Source of the DNA: an uncultured Acetatifactor sp.
GTDB taxonomy: Bacteria > Bacillota > Clostridia > Lachnospirales > Lachnospiraceae
NCBI GenBank assembly: GCA_910587755.1
Contig: CAJUNZ010000002.1
Span: 21,774-85,773 of the forward strand
DNA: 64,000 bases
Direction of reading: 5' to 3'
Under the pieces are notes generated by a model. The model was not told the origin of the DNA and made no database searches. It saw only the letters and a list, made by a program, of their open reading frames with translations. The first letter of the stretch is position 1, and each line of letters begins with the position of its first letter. This document shows positions 1-8,543 of the stretch, one piece after another. A program made the translations under genes and the position numbers.

Positions 1-12
1 TATATTAGACAT
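1..12 (-). CDS. Start of an unidentified downstream gene (cut by window edge)
   Basis: On the minus strand an ATG at position 12 is preceded by GGGAGG with an 8-9 base spacing, just after the pgeF stop codon. Only four codons (Met-Ser-Asn-Ile) lie in the window, so the product cannot be named. The spacing suggests it is the next gene of the same operon. Confidence 0.4.
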
Positions 13-40
13 AATTTATCCTCCCTGCTGTCCTGAATGA

Positions 41-958
41 TCACATTCTGGAAGATCTCTCAGAAGTCTGACTTTCCAGCATCAGAAATGCCCCCATGGC
101 GCCCCGCCTTCCCCCGGTGGCCCGGTGAGAAAACAGATACTCGCTGTTGTGGCAGGTGCAGATATCCGTCACTGCAATGTGCTCCCGGGCAAGGCCTGCC
201 TGCTCCAGAATCAATCTGTTGGCAAGCCACAGATCCAGCTGATATTTTCCGGCCTGCCTCCCCGGCACGGCCACTTCGTCCCCCAGCATATCCGTGAACT
301 GCTCTGCCACCTCACTGCTGACCTCATAACAGGCCTGGCAGATGGAAGGCCCCACTGCGGCCAGAAGATCCTCCGGCCTGGTTCCAAAGCAGCGTCCCAT
401 GGTCTCCACCATGCGCTCCCCCATTCTTCCCAGGGTGCCCCGCCATCCTGAGTGGGCCAGCCCCACTGCCCGATGGACGGGATCTACGAAAAACAAAGGC
501 ACACAGTCTGCAAAATAGGTCACAAGCACCAGGCCGCTCTCATCTGTTACCAGGCCGTCTACATTCTCATAATCCCTCTCCCGGAGAATTCCTTTTCCTC
601 TGTCCCCGGCTCCCACTCTGCGGATATTGGTGGTGTGGGTCTGATGGGATCCCACCATGTCAGAGACCTGGCAGCCCAGAACCTGAGCGATTCTTTCATA
701 ATTTTCCAGGACATTTTCTCTCCTATCCCCCCGCTCCAGGCTGAAGTTCATGGTGGAAAATTCCTCCCTGCTCACGCCTCCCAGGCGGGTGGTAAAAAGA
801 TGCCTCACCCTCCCTGTCTCCTCCAGGGAGGGAAAGGTCAGATACTCCAGTTCTTCCCCGCCGCCCTCAGAGGAGGCAGCACTGCGCAGGACAAAACTTT
901 TTGGTCTTGGGACCCTGCTTCCCCCTGGAATCCGTTCAATTTTCTGATACAATACCAC
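41..958 (-). CDS. pgeF: Peptidoglycan editing factor PgeF / YlmD-YfiH family (laccase-domain) protein
   Basis: This 305-residue protein belongs to the YfiH/YlmD family of cytoplasmic Cu/Zn-binding 'laccase domain' proteins. Family members hydrolyse misincorporated residues on peptidoglycan precursors or act on purine nucleosides. The metal-site signatures are visible: GSHQTH near residue 103 (His105), ADCVPLF with Cys152, and AHSGWRGT with His169; a CTCHN segment follows near the C-terminus. The length is slightly above usual because of an N-terminal extension of about 40 residues before the conserved core. It is the last complete gene of the long ylxM-ffh operon, 21 bp after yraN. The family assignment is firm; the exact substrate in this organism is inferred. 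Confidence 0.88.
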   Translation of the reverse strand: MVLYQKIERIPGGSRVPRPKSFVLRSAASSEGGGEELEYLTFPSLEETGRVRHLFTTRLGGVSREEFSTMNFSLERGDRRENVLENYERIAQVLGCQVSDMVGSHQTHTTNIRRVGAGDRGKGILRERDYENVDGLVTDESGLVLVTYFADCVPLFFVDPVHRAVGLAHSGWRGTLGRMGERMVETMGRCFGTRPEDLLAAVGPSICQACYEVSSEVAEQFTDMLGDEVAVPGRQAGKYQLDLWLANRLILEQAGLAREHIAVTDICTCHNSEYLFSHRATGGRRGAMGAFLMLESQTSERSSRM

Positions 959-979
959 ACCTCCGATTTTCTCAAAATC

Positions 980-1336
980 CTATCTATATACATGGGGAAA
1001 GGCATTCTGCACCCACTGTATCTCTTCCCCCTGGATGCCCACCACGTCATAGCGCACGCTCACATTGTCCCCCAGCTTATGGAGATATCTGTAATAGTCC
1101 GCCGTCCGGCATATCCTGCACTGTTTGCGGTAATCCACCGCGGCAAGAGCGTGGCCCGCCCGCTGGGTTTTCCGAAATTTTACCTCCACAAATACCAGAT
1201 ATCCCTCATGATAACCAATCAAGTCAATCTCCCCGTTTCTGCCGTGAAAATTTGACTCCACCAGTCGCATGCCCCGGGCCGTGAGATATGCCCCCGCCTG
1301 CCTCTCCCATTCTGTTCCTGTACTGCGCCTGTTCAC
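980..1336 (-). CDS. YraN (UPF0102) family nuclease-fold protein
   Basis: The 118-residue protein has the full UPF0102 pattern. There is an N-terminal G-x-x-x-E-x-x-A helix (GTEWERQAGAYL), the core GEIDLIG strand, and VFVEVKFRK, giving the D...E-x-K arrangement of a PD-(D/E)XK restriction-endonuclease fold. The length is typical of the family. The gene usually lies near rnhB and the ylq genes in Clostridia, as here. Its biological role is not established; a part in DNA processing or repair is an inference from the fold. Confidence 0.85.
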   Translation of the reverse strand: MNRRSTGTEWERQAGAYLTARGMRLVESNFHGRNGEIDLIGYHEGYLVFVEVKFRKTQRAGHALAAVDYRKQCRICRTADYYRYLHKLGDNVSVRYDVVGIQGEEIQWVQNAFPHVYR

Positions 1337-1345
1337 TCCTGCTTT

Positions 1346-1633
1346 TTACCTTCTGATCTTCCCTTTCATCTTGTCCATGGAGTCCACAAATACCAGTATT
1401 TCCGCTACCACCTCATATAATTCCGGCGGTATCATCTCCCCGATCTGAAGCCGCGACAATGTGTCCGCAAGCTTATCATCCCTGTGTATCGGCACATCGC
1501 TTTCCTGGGCTCTCTCAATGATCCTCTCCGCCAGCGCGCCACGGCCGCTGGCAATGACCTTGGGCGCATCCTCCTCCGGATTGTACTCCAGGGCCACGGC
1601 CTGTTTCACTCTTCCTTCTCTTTTATTTTCCAT
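1346..1633 (-). CDS. FlhB C-terminal-domain-like protein (YlqH/FlhX type)
   Basis: This 95-residue protein matches the cytoplasmic C-terminal domain of the flagellar type III export switch FlhB (EscU/YscU family), without the membrane part. It starts with the AVALEYNPEEDAPKVIASG segment that corresponds to the FlhB autocleavage region. The NPTH tetrapeptide is replaced by NPEE, so autocleavage is not expected. Stand-alone copies (B. subtilis YlqH) are common in Bacillota beside a FliK-like gene, as seen here. The window holds no other flagellar export gene, so this pair may act outside the flagellum or serve flagella encoded elsewhere. Confidence 0.8.
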   Translation of the reverse strand: MENKREGRVKQAVALEYNPEEDAPKVIASGRGALAERIIERAQESDVPIHRDDKLADTLSRLQIGEMIPPELYEVVAEILVFVDSMDKMKGKIRR

Positions 1634-1698
1634 GCCAGATTATGCCCCCTTTCCCCTGTTTCCTGTTCCAATGCTGTACAGAATTGCCGGCAGTTTCC

Positions 1699-3636
1699 TT
1701 ATGTTCGCACATCAAAGGCATACTGGGAGAGCAGGATTCCCTTCTCCTGGTTCAGCACAGGCGCCAGCCCGCTCTTCTCCTCTTCCCCCGTCCCTGACTC
1801 CCGGACACTCATGGAGCAGCTGCACTCATATCCCCGCTTGCTCAGGCGTGAAGTCAGCAGATCCATGTGGGCCCCGATAAAATCAATCATCTCCTCATCC
1901 CGCAGGTAGAATTTCGTGCTGACCCTGCTGCTCTGCATGGTCACATACACATCCACAGGCCCCAGATTTTCCATGTCAAGATGAAGCAGGGCACTGGTGG
2001 AACCCTCCCGGCTGGCGAGCCTTTTCCTGTTGGCATACACATACAGTTCCCCGTGGGCCTCTCTGTTCTGCAGCTTCAGAGGCAGCTGCACATAGGCGTA
2101 CATCTGGTTCACCTGCTGTAGAAAATCCACGTTCTGGGACAGGGAGGTGGTTGCCCGGAAAGCGGCGGAAGAACTCTGTCCCGCCTCCTCCAAAGCCCCC
2201 GCCAGGGCCCGCAGCTGTCTGTCCAGGTGTCGGTACAGATCCTCCACTTTTCCGGGGGAGGACAGCTCCTCCGGACGAATGGTCCATTTATCCTTCAGCG
2301 CTCCTGTCAGCAGTTCCTGAAAAGCCTTTCCGGAGAGCAGTTTCCCCCATGCGTGAGAAGTCCGGGCGGAGAGCTGCGCCCCCTCTGCCATAAGGGCAAG
2401 AGCGGAGAAAAGCTGCTGAGGACCTCCCTGCCCCTGGACAAACTGTGCCACCTGGGCCCGCAGGGCCCCTTCCTCCCTGGGAGGCAAATTGCTCTTACCC
2501 AACAGATCCAGAATTTCCCTGGAGAGGGCCGCCCGCAGTTCCTGGGAAATCTCTCCCTGCACTGTCCCCGTCCCTGGCTCCTGGAGGACATTGTCGGAAA
2601 ATACCTGCTTTTGTACTGCCCCTTCCGCCCGGGAAGAGGCCGCACCTCCCTGGACAGGATCTCCTTCCTCGCCCGGAAGGATTTCTTCCCCGTTTGTAAG
2701 CAGGTTCTTGACGGCCTGGGCCGTGTTTTCCTGGCCTATGGCAGCTTCCTTTCCGCCCTGAGCTGTATTCTGGGCCCCTTGAACCAGATCCTCCGTGCCC
2801 ATCAGCAGATTTTTTATGCCCTGGGCCAGATTCTTTTCCGGCACAGCGCCTTCCTGGCCTTTTGGCAGTTCCTCCGCACTCTCAGGATTTCCCGGGACAC
2901 CTTCCTCAGGAACTGCTTCCGGCAGAGAACCGCCGACGGCCGGCTCTTCCGGTATTTTCTGCATTTCCTGTCCCAGCATAAATATTTTCCGGAACAATCC
3001 CAGCGCCCCCTGAATATCTCCCTCCTCCGCCATGGCGCCCAGCACTTCCGGAAGGGACTCCACTATGGCGTCCATACCCTCTGTGAGATAATGGGTGAGA
3101 TTTCTGTAGGAGGCCATCTGGTTCATATTGGCCTCGTTCACGGGCATCTGGAGTTTGTGAAGGTTGATTACATCCGAGATGGTTCCCTGGGGAAAATTGT
3201 GGATCTCCCTGTAGATTTGCTGCAGCATATTTTTGTTCACAGGCAGGGCCGCCGCCATCAGCTGTTCCGTCATCTCCACGGAAGCCTGATTCACAGGAAG
3301 CCCTGCCATATTCAGCGCTTTCAGCACATTGGTGTCCGTGGAGACATTGGTGAACAGGGGGCTCAGGGTCAGGGCGCTTCCGTTGCTCTTGACCTCAAAT
3401 GTCATGTTCTTCCCCACTTCGATGTTCATGCTCCGGTCCACTCTGGCGTTCAGGATCATGTCGTCGGAGAGTTTGATTGCCACCTCACTGCCGTTCCTGG
3501 CCACTATCTCCCCGCTGACCGTCTGCCCCGGCACCAGGGAGCGCATATGGCGGCTCATGCTTTCCGCCTGGGCCGGTGTCATCTGGGTACGCCCCTCCGA
3601 GCGCACCTCCCCTGAAAACAGCTGCGTCAGTTTCAT
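1699..3636 (-). CDS. FliK-like flagellar hook-length control domain protein (YlqG type)
   Basis: This 645-residue protein has a conserved N-terminal third and a C-terminal Flg_hook-like domain (from about residue 510: LPLKLQNREAHGELYVYANR, then LLHLDMENLGPVDVYVTM). A variable Gln/Gly/Glu-rich linker of about residues 230-350 separates them and carries imperfect repeats (AQGIKNLL, AQAVKNLL). Beside an FlhB-C-like gene this is the ylqG-ylqH arrangement. The family measures hook length in flagella, but the stand-alone version has no proven role. The linker composition fits a flexible ruler or secreted substrate. It sits 47 bp downstream of rnhB in the same operon. Confidence 0.72.
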   Translation of the reverse strand: MKLTQLFSGEVRSEGRTQMTPAQAESMSRHMRSLVPGQTVSGEIVARNGSEVAIKLSDDMILNARVDRSMNIEVGKNMTFEVKSNGSALTLSPLFTNVSTDTNVLKALNMAGLPVNQASVEMTEQLMAAALPVNKNMLQQIYREIHNFPQGTISDVINLHKLQMPVNEANMNQMASYRNLTHYLTEGMDAIVESLPEVLGAMAEEGDIQGALGLFRKIFMLGQEMQKIPEEPAVGGSLPEAVPEEGVPGNPESAEELPKGQEGAVPEKNLAQGIKNLLMGTEDLVQGAQNTAQGGKEAAIGQENTAQAVKNLLTNGEEILPGEEGDPVQGGAASSRAEGAVQKQVFSDNVLQEPGTGTVQGEISQELRAALSREILDLLGKSNLPPREEGALRAQVAQFVQGQGGPQQLFSALALMAEGAQLSARTSHAWGKLLSGKAFQELLTGALKDKWTIRPEELSSPGKVEDLYRHLDRQLRALAGALEEAGQSSSAAFRATTSLSQNVDFLQQVNQMYAYVQLPLKLQNREAHGELYVYANRKRLASREGSTSALLHLDMENLGPVDVYVTMQSSRVSTKFYLRDEEMIDFIGAHMDLLTSRLSKRGYECSCSMSVRESGTGEEEKSGLAPVLNQEKGILLSQYAFDVRT

Positions 3637-3683
3637 GCTCTACCTCCCGCCCGCTCTCGGGCTTAAACTATGCTTTTCCGGCG

Positions 3684-4445
3684 TTACTTTCCGGCAAGGC
3701 CGGAGAGAAAGCTTCTGCGGTGTATGGGGGTGGGACCATATTTTTCCATTGCGGCCATATGCCCCTTGCTTCCATAACCCTTGTTGGAGGCAAAACCATA
3801 CTCCGGGTACTGTTTATCATACTCCAGCATCATCCTGTCCCTGGTGACTTTCGCAATAATGCTGGCGGCGCCGATGGTAATGCTCCTGGCATCCCCTTTG
3901 ACAATGGGCACCTGGGGTATGGAAATGCGGGGAATGGTCACTGCATCGTTGAGCAGAATATCCGGCTGGGGTGAAAGCGCCCCCAGGGCCTGCCTCATGG
4001 CTTCATAGGTGGCCTGAAGAATATTGATTCTGTCTATCTCCTCCGGGGAGACGCAGCCCGCCCCCCAGGCCACCGCCTGTTCCGTGATCACCTCATAGAG
4101 CTCCTCTCTCTTTTTTTCGGACAGCTGCTTGGAATCATTAATATACATAATGCGGCATCCCCGGGGAAGAATCACTGCCCCGGCCACCACAGGACCTGCC
4201 AGGGGTCCCCGCCCTGCCTCGTCCACACCGCAGATATACTCATACTCCCCATACTGTTCCTCGTACACACGCAGTGCCTCAATGCGCTGTTTTTCTTTCT
4301 CCCAGGCCTCCAGGCGCTTTGCCGCCGTCTGGGCCAGCTTCCTCACCCCCGTCCGCTGGTCGCCTGAGTATGCGGCTATAAATTCAGGCAGCTCCTGAAC
4401 CGTTGCTGCCTGAAGAATCTCCTTTATCTCAATGGTGCTTTTCAT
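3684..4445 (-). CDS. rnhB: Ribonuclease HII
   Basis: The enzyme removes ribonucleotides from DNA and RNA primers from RNA:DNA hybrids in the cytoplasm. The type 2 RNase H signature CGVDEAGRGPLAGPVVAGA lies near residues 71-89 and supplies the catalytic Asp-Glu pair. LLNDAVTIP holds the third acidic residue, and the GDARSITIGAASIIAKVTRD block is typical. At 253 residues it carries the N-terminal extension of about 70 residues that is common in Bacillota RnhB. It follows lepB by 37 bp and precedes the FliK-like gene. Confidence 0.95.
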   Translation of the reverse strand: MKSTIEIKEILQAATVQELPEFIAAYSGDQRTGVRKLAQTAAKRLEAWEKEKQRIEALRVYEEQYGEYEYICGVDEAGRGPLAGPVVAGAVILPRGCRIMYINDSKQLSEKKREELYEVITEQAVAWGAGCVSPEEIDRINILQATYEAMRQALGALSPQPDILLNDAVTIPRISIPQVPIVKGDARSITIGAASIIAKVTRDRMMLEYDKQYPEYGFASNKGYGSKGHMAAMEKYGPTPIHRRSFLSGLAGK

Positions 4446-4482
4446 ATCTCCCCCGTATCTGTCAGCCTTTTGAAATGGCTTC

Positions 4483-5028
4483 TCACTGGTGCTTCAGCAC
4501 GCCTGCATCGGACAGGGGCCAAATGCGGATCCAGGCCCGGCCAATGATCTCTTCCCTTTTTATGTTCCCTACAACCTCCGTCCTGCTGTCCATGCTGTTG
4601 TTGCGGTTGTCTCCCAGGACAAAATACTCATCCTCCCCCAGGAGAATGGGTTCGCCGGCAATGCCTATGGTATTGGACTGTATAATCTCCCGGCCGTAGT
4701 TCTCCTCCAGGATTTCTCCGTCTATGTAAATTTTTCCCTCTTCGTCAATCTGGACCGTCTCCCCGGGAAGGCCTATGATCCTTTTAATGTAAAAAGTATC
4801 CTCTTTGTACTTAAAGGGGAAGACGATAATATCAAATCTCTCGGGATCCCGGAAACGGTAAGTGATTTTATCCACGATCAGATTGTCTCCGTCTGAAAGC
4901 ATGGGCTCCATGGACTGACCGTCCACCTCCGTCCTCTGGCCCACAAAAGCGATCACGGCCCAGGTGAGACAGAGAACACACAGCAGGTACAGCAGTGTGC
5001 TTATCATTTCTTTCATTACCTTGTTCAT
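4483..5028 (-). CDS. lepB: Signal peptidase I (second of two copies)
   Basis: This 181-residue type I signal peptidase cleaves signal peptides from exported pre-proteins at the outer face of the membrane. One N-terminal membrane segment (about residues 9-29) is followed by the catalytic serine in DGQSMEPML and the catalytic lysine in YIKRIIGLPGE. The GDNRNNSMDSR box is near the C-terminus. The start overlaps the rbgA stop by 4 bp (ATGA), indicating translational coupling. A second lepB lies on the other side of rbgA (5906-6484); the sequences are clearly diverged, so this is not a recent duplication. Confidence 0.94.
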   Translation of the reverse strand: MNKVMKEMISTLLYLLCVLCLTWAVIAFVGQRTEVDGQSMEPMLSDGDNLIVDKITYRFRDPERFDIIVFPFKYKEDTFYIKRIIGLPGETVQIDEEGKIYIDGEILEENYGREIIQSNTIGIAGEPILLGEDEYFVLGDNRNNSMDSRTEVVGNIKREEIIGRAWIRIWPLSDAGVLKHQ

Positions 5029-5903
5029 CGCTTCTCCTCCTGTTCCGGCGGCGCCTGCTCCAAGAGCGGCTGCTCTAAAGTAATCCTGCCCAGGCGCCCG
5101 CTTCTGAAATCATCGGTCAGAATCCCGGCTGCTCTCTCCAGGTCAAGATCCTCCCCCTTTGCCAGACATCCCCGGCTGCGGGCGATCTCGCCGAGCATCC
5201 TGGCCGGGTCCTCCTCCCAGGGAATACCGTACCGCTCCGGCACCGAAGCGGGATAAAGTTCCCCCAGCAGCCTCAGCAGGTCACAGGCAAGCTCTTCCAT
5301 ATTGATAATCTCGTCATTGATGGAGCCGATGAAAGCCAGAAGCATCCCTGTTCTGGGATCCTCGAATTTGGGCCACAGAATGCCCGGAGTGTCCAGAAGT
5401 TCCAGGCTCCTGTCCAGCCGGATCCACTGTTTCCCCTTGGTGACTCCGGGCCTGTTGCCGGTTTTGGTGCAGGCTTTGCCCGCAAAAGAATTGATGAAAG
5501 TGGACTTGCCCACATTGGGTATCCCCACCACCATGGCCCTCACCGGGCGGTTCACAATACCCCTCTTCCTGTCCCTGGCGATTTTCTCCCCGCAGGCTTT
5601 TTGCACCAGGCCGTGGATGGCCTTCATGCCCCCGCCGGTTCTGGCGTTGATCTCCATCACATGGATTCCCCGGGCCTGAAAATATTCCTTCCACTGCCTG
5701 CTGCAGGCGCTGTCGGCCAGGTCTGCCTTGTTCAGGAGCACAATCCTGGACTTGCCCCGTCCCAGCTGGTCTATGTCCGGATTCCTGCTGGCAAGAGGTA
5801 CCCTGGCATCCACCAGTTCTATGATCAAGTCAACAAGCTTTATATCCTCCTGCATCATGCGCCTTGCTTTGGTCATATGACCAGGATACCACTGATAATT
5901 CAT
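5025..5903 (-). CDS. rbgA: Ribosome biogenesis GTPase RbgA (YlqF)
   Basis: RbgA drives late assembly of the 50S subunit. The 292-residue protein shows the circularly permuted GTPase motif order: NKADL (G4) near residue 58, then GIPNVGKSTFIN (G1) near 127, then DTPGI (G3) near 173. The N-terminal YQWYPGHMTKARRMM is characteristic of YlqF. A C-terminal helical domain follows, ending in a Gln/Glu/Pro-rich tail that overlaps the next lepB start. Neighbouring rplS, rpsP and rimM fit a ribosome-assembly operon. Confidence 0.95.
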   Translation of the reverse strand: MNYQWYPGHMTKARRMMQEDIKLVDLIIELVDARVPLASRNPDIDQLGRGKSRIVLLNKADLADSACSRQWKEYFQARGIHVMEINARTGGGMKAIHGLVQKACGEKIARDRKRGIVNRPVRAMVVGIPNVGKSTFINSFAGKACTKTGNRPGVTKGKQWIRLDRSLELLDTPGILWPKFEDPRTGMLLAFIGSINDEIINMEELACDLLRLLGELYPASVPERYGIPWEEDPARMLGEIARSRGCLAKGEDLDLERAAGILTDDFRSGRLGRITLEQPLLEQAPPEQEEKR

Positions 5904-5905
5904 GC

Positions 5906-6484
5906 CTATTTTACCAGGCCCATGCCCATTTCCTCACAGGAAGCATGGAACCACGCCTTTCCTATAATATCCGTCTCCTTCACGGGGCCGATATTGGCCG
6001 AGCGGCTGTCCTCGCTGTTGCCCGGATTGTCGCCGATGCAGAAGTACTCCTCGCTTCCCAGCGTAAACTCGTTGGCGGCGATCCCGGGATCCAGAAGCTT
6101 CTCTGTCACCCAGGGACTCACTTCCCCGTTCACATACAGAATGCCCCCCTGGATCAGCACTTTGTCCCCCGGCACTGCCGCCACCCTCTTTACATAATAG
6201 TGTGTGTTTTCATTGCCGTTGGGCAGGAATACCACCACATCCCCCGCCTTGGGAGAGGAGATCTGATAGACAAAAGAATTGATAAATATCAGCTGCCCGT
6301 TGTACAGCGTGGGCTCCATGGACACACCCACCACATTGGTAGTCACCCCCAGAAAAATATTCAGCACCACCGCGATAAATACCGCCGCACCGATCCCGAA
6401 TATCCAGCTGAAAATCTCCCTCACCAGGGCCGGACTTATTTTCTTTTTTCTCTTGTAAAAGCTGAGTCCCCTGTTCTTCGTCAT
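5906..6484 (-). CDS. lepB: Signal peptidase I (first of two copies)
   Basis: This type I signal peptidase has a single membrane segment (VREIFSWIFGIGAAVFIAVV) close to the N-terminus. The catalytic serine is in VGVSMEPTL, the lysine in YYVKRVAAVPGD, and the GDNPGNSEDSR box follows. I chose the ATG at 6484 (192 residues). The frame is open up to 6607, but the extra 41 residues are Cys- and Trp-rich and unlike the family. Neither start has an ideal ribosome binding site, so the start is uncertain. The gene lies between rplS and rbgA. Confidence 0.88.
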   Translation of the reverse strand: MTKNRGLSFYKRKKKISPALVREIFSWIFGIGAAVFIAVVLNIFLGVTTNVVGVSMEPTLYNGQLIFINSFVYQISSPKAGDVVVFLPNGNENTHYYVKRVAAVPGDKVLIQGGILYVNGEVSPWVTEKLLDPGIAANEFTLGSEEYFCIGDNPGNSEDSRSANIGPVKETDIIGKAWFHASCEEMGMGLVK

Positions 6485-6609
6485 GTCAATTTCTGCCCGC
6501 GGGTCCCGTCCTTTCCACCGTCCGCAAATAACCGGCGTATCCGTTGTTTTCCGACAGTTCCAAAAAAAGTCAAAAGGACAACTACAGAAGTAATTGCCCT
6601 TTCCCATTC

Positions 6610-6954
6610 TTACCTAGCCTCTTTTACTTTTGCCTTCTTACCGATCCGGCCCCTCAAGTAGTTCAGCTTGGCACGCCTTACACGGCCTCTCCTGACTACT
6701 TCAATCTTTTCAACATTGGGCGAATGCAGGGGCCATGTCTTCTCCACGCCTACGCCATTGGAGATCTTCCTGACAGTAAATGTCTCCCGGCTGCTGCCGC
6801 CCTGTCTCTTCAGGACGATGCCCTCGAATATCTGAATCCTCTCCCGGTTGCCTTCCTTGATCTTTCCGTAAACTTTTACCGTGTCGCCAACCGAAAACTG
6901 GTCAACTTTTTCCTTCAGCTGCTCTGCCTCAATTTCTCTGATAATGTCACTCAT
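6610..6954 (-). CDS. rplS: 50S ribosomal protein L19
   Basis: L19 sits at the interface of the 30S and 50S subunits. The 114-residue protein has the usual length and signatures: [59 protein letters not shown] and [21 protein letters not shown] strong GAAGGAGG lies a few bases before the start. The trmD-rplS order is the usual one, though here a 160 bp spacer separates them. Confidence 0.97.
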   Translation of the reverse strand: MSDIIREIEAEQLKEKVDQFSVGDTVKVYGKIKEGNRERIQIFEGIVLKRQGGSSRETFTVRKISNGVGVEKTWPLHSPNVEKIEVVRRGRVRRAKLNYLRGRIGKKAKVKEAR

Positions 6955-7114
6955 TATGAGCCTCCTTCATAAAATGGATGTTCTTATTACCCGGAGTTTC
7001 TTCAGGAATTGCCGAATAAAGCAATGGCCTGTTCCCACCCGCTCCCTGGAAAAGGGATAAAAAACGCGCTCTCCCGGTAACAGAGGACCATCTTGTCTTC
7101 ACAACATTAAAATT
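6955..7114 (-). promoter_or_regulatory. Possible rplS leader (160 bp spacer between trmD and rplS)
   Basis: Genes on either side in this operon are tightly packed, but 160 bp of non-coding DNA separate the trmD stop from the rplS start. Many Bacillota carry an autoregulatory L19 leader RNA exactly here. The spacer contains a Gly/Cys-rich middle and a run of T, but I could not match the leader consensus by eye, so this is a positional suggestion only. Confidence 0.3.
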
Positions 7115-8509
7115 TTACCATATCCCCGGGCGGTTTGCAAGCTTTTTTTCCAGACGCCAGAAAGATTTTCCCGCCCTGTAGAATCCCAGTTTTTCCAGCA
7201 GGGCCCAGGCCCCCTGGTTTTCTGCGGGGACATGCCCGTAAGGGGTACGCCCCTTCTCCAGAAGCAGATTCACCACACAGGCGGTGAGCGCCGTCCCAAA
7301 TCCCTGTCTGCGGCTGGTTTCTTCCACAAAAAGCATACCAAAGCGCCCTTCCCTGTGAAGGCCTGCCGCTCCCACCGGACGCCCTGCCTCAAATGCCCCG
7401 TACAAAGCCCCGGCCCGGATGGAATCCTCCAGACCGTCCAGTTGGCAGAATCCCCGGATCTCTTCAAGGGACTCCATGGTCAGACGCCGGATCTCTCTCT
7501 TTACAGGCAGGGACACCCGTCTGGTGTAAAGCACCTGGATGTACTCACAGGAGGGCTGAAATCCTCCTTTCAGGAGCAAATCTCTTATCAGGGGATGGGA
7601 TGTAACCACAGTACCGGCCTCCTGGGGAACCAGACCTGCCAGAATCTCACAGCTCTCCTCCCGGGCCGCCTCCCCCATACAGACCCCGGCCTTCCGGTCA
7701 TACAATAGCACATCTCCCTGTCCGGCATAAAGGATCTCACAGCGTCCCTCCGCCAGGCTTTCCATCATATGAATATGACACCGCTTGTCCCTGGCCAGCT
7801 CTCCGGCCAACTGCCGGCGTCTTAGATACCGCTCATACAGATCCGGCCTCCGCAGAGACGTGCGCGCTTCTGACTGCTCCAGACGCCAGGCGGTGATCTG
7901 ACGGTGATTGCCTGACAGCAGCACCTTTGGAACCTTCTTTCCCCGCCACACCTCCGGCCGGGAATACTGAGGATATTCCAACAGGTCATTGTCAAAACTC
8001 TCCTCCTGCCAGGAGAGTTCATTGCCCAGAACCCCGGGAACCAGCCTGGCCACGGCGTCTATCATCACCATGGCGGCCAGCTCTCCTCCTGTGAGCACAT
8101 AATCTCCGATAGAAACGTAATCGGTGACAATCTCCTCCAGAACCCTCTCGTCCACTCCCTCATAATGCCCGCAGAGAAATACAATCTCCTTCTCCCCCGC
8201 CAGTTCCCTGGCCATCTCCTGGGTGAAAGGGGTTCCCTGGGGGGTCACATACACGGTGCGCAGCGCCCTTCCTCCGGTAACTGCCCTGTGGGCATCAAAA
8301 ACAGGCTGGGCCTGCAGCAGCATCCCGGCCCCTCCTCCATAAGAATAGTCATCCACTTTTCTATGCCGCTCTAAGGTATGGTCTCTGATATCCACCGCAT
8401 TCAGGGAAATGATCCCTTTCTCCACTGCCCTGCCGATGATACTGGGGGCCAGTCCCTGCCGGATCATCTCAGGAAATAAAGTCAGCACATGAAACTTTAT
8501 CTCTCCCAT
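7115..8509 (-). CDS. trmD: tRNA (guanine37-N1)-methyltransferase TrmD fused to a C-terminal GNAT acetyltransferase
   Basis: Residues 1 to about 235 are a complete TrmD, which methylates G37 of tRNAs with SAM to prevent frameshifting. Visible signatures are KVDDYSYGGGAGMLLQAQPV, FLCGHYEGVDERV and the SIGDYVLTGGELAAMVMIDA knot region, then LSGNHRQITAWR. TrmD normally ends there, at about 240-250 residues. This protein continues in frame to 464. The extra part holds a region resembling a degenerate acetyltransferase half (SHPLIRDLLLKGGFQ) and a GNAT domain with the acetyl-CoA loop (VEETSRRQGFGTAL, around residue 410) and the usual C-terminal ENQGAWALLEKLGFYRAG. No stop or frameshift is visible at the junction. 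What the GNAT part acetylates is unknown. Confidence 0.9.
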   Translation of the reverse strand: MGEIKFHVLTLFPEMIRQGLAPSIIGRAVEKGIISLNAVDIRDHTLERHRKVDDYSYGGGAGMLLQAQPVFDAHRAVTGGRALRTVYVTPQGTPFTQEMARELAGEKEIVFLCGHYEGVDERVLEEIVTDYVSIGDYVLTGGELAAMVMIDAVARLVPGVLGNELSWQEESFDNDLLEYPQYSRPEVWRGKKVPKVLLSGNHRQITAWRLEQSEARTSLRRPDLYERYLRRRQLAGELARDKRCHIHMMESLAEGRCEILYAGQGDVLLYDRKAGVCMGEAAREESCEILAGLVPQEAGTVVTSHPLIRDLLLKGGFQPSCEYIQVLYTRRVSLPVKREIRRLTMESLEEIRGFCQLDGLEDSIRAGALYGAFEAGRPVGAAGLHREGRFGMLFVEETSRRQGFGTALTACVVNLLLEKGRTPYGHVPAENQGAWALLEKLGFYRAGKSFWRLEKKLANRPGIW

Positions 8510-8543
8510 ATATTCCGCCTCGCCATAACTGTGACGGTGCAGG

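Noticed and set aside
5906..6607. Longer start of the first lepB (233 residues)
   Set aside because: The additional 41 residues are Cys/Trp-rich, unlike the family; the ATG at 6484 gives a normal signal peptidase N-terminus.
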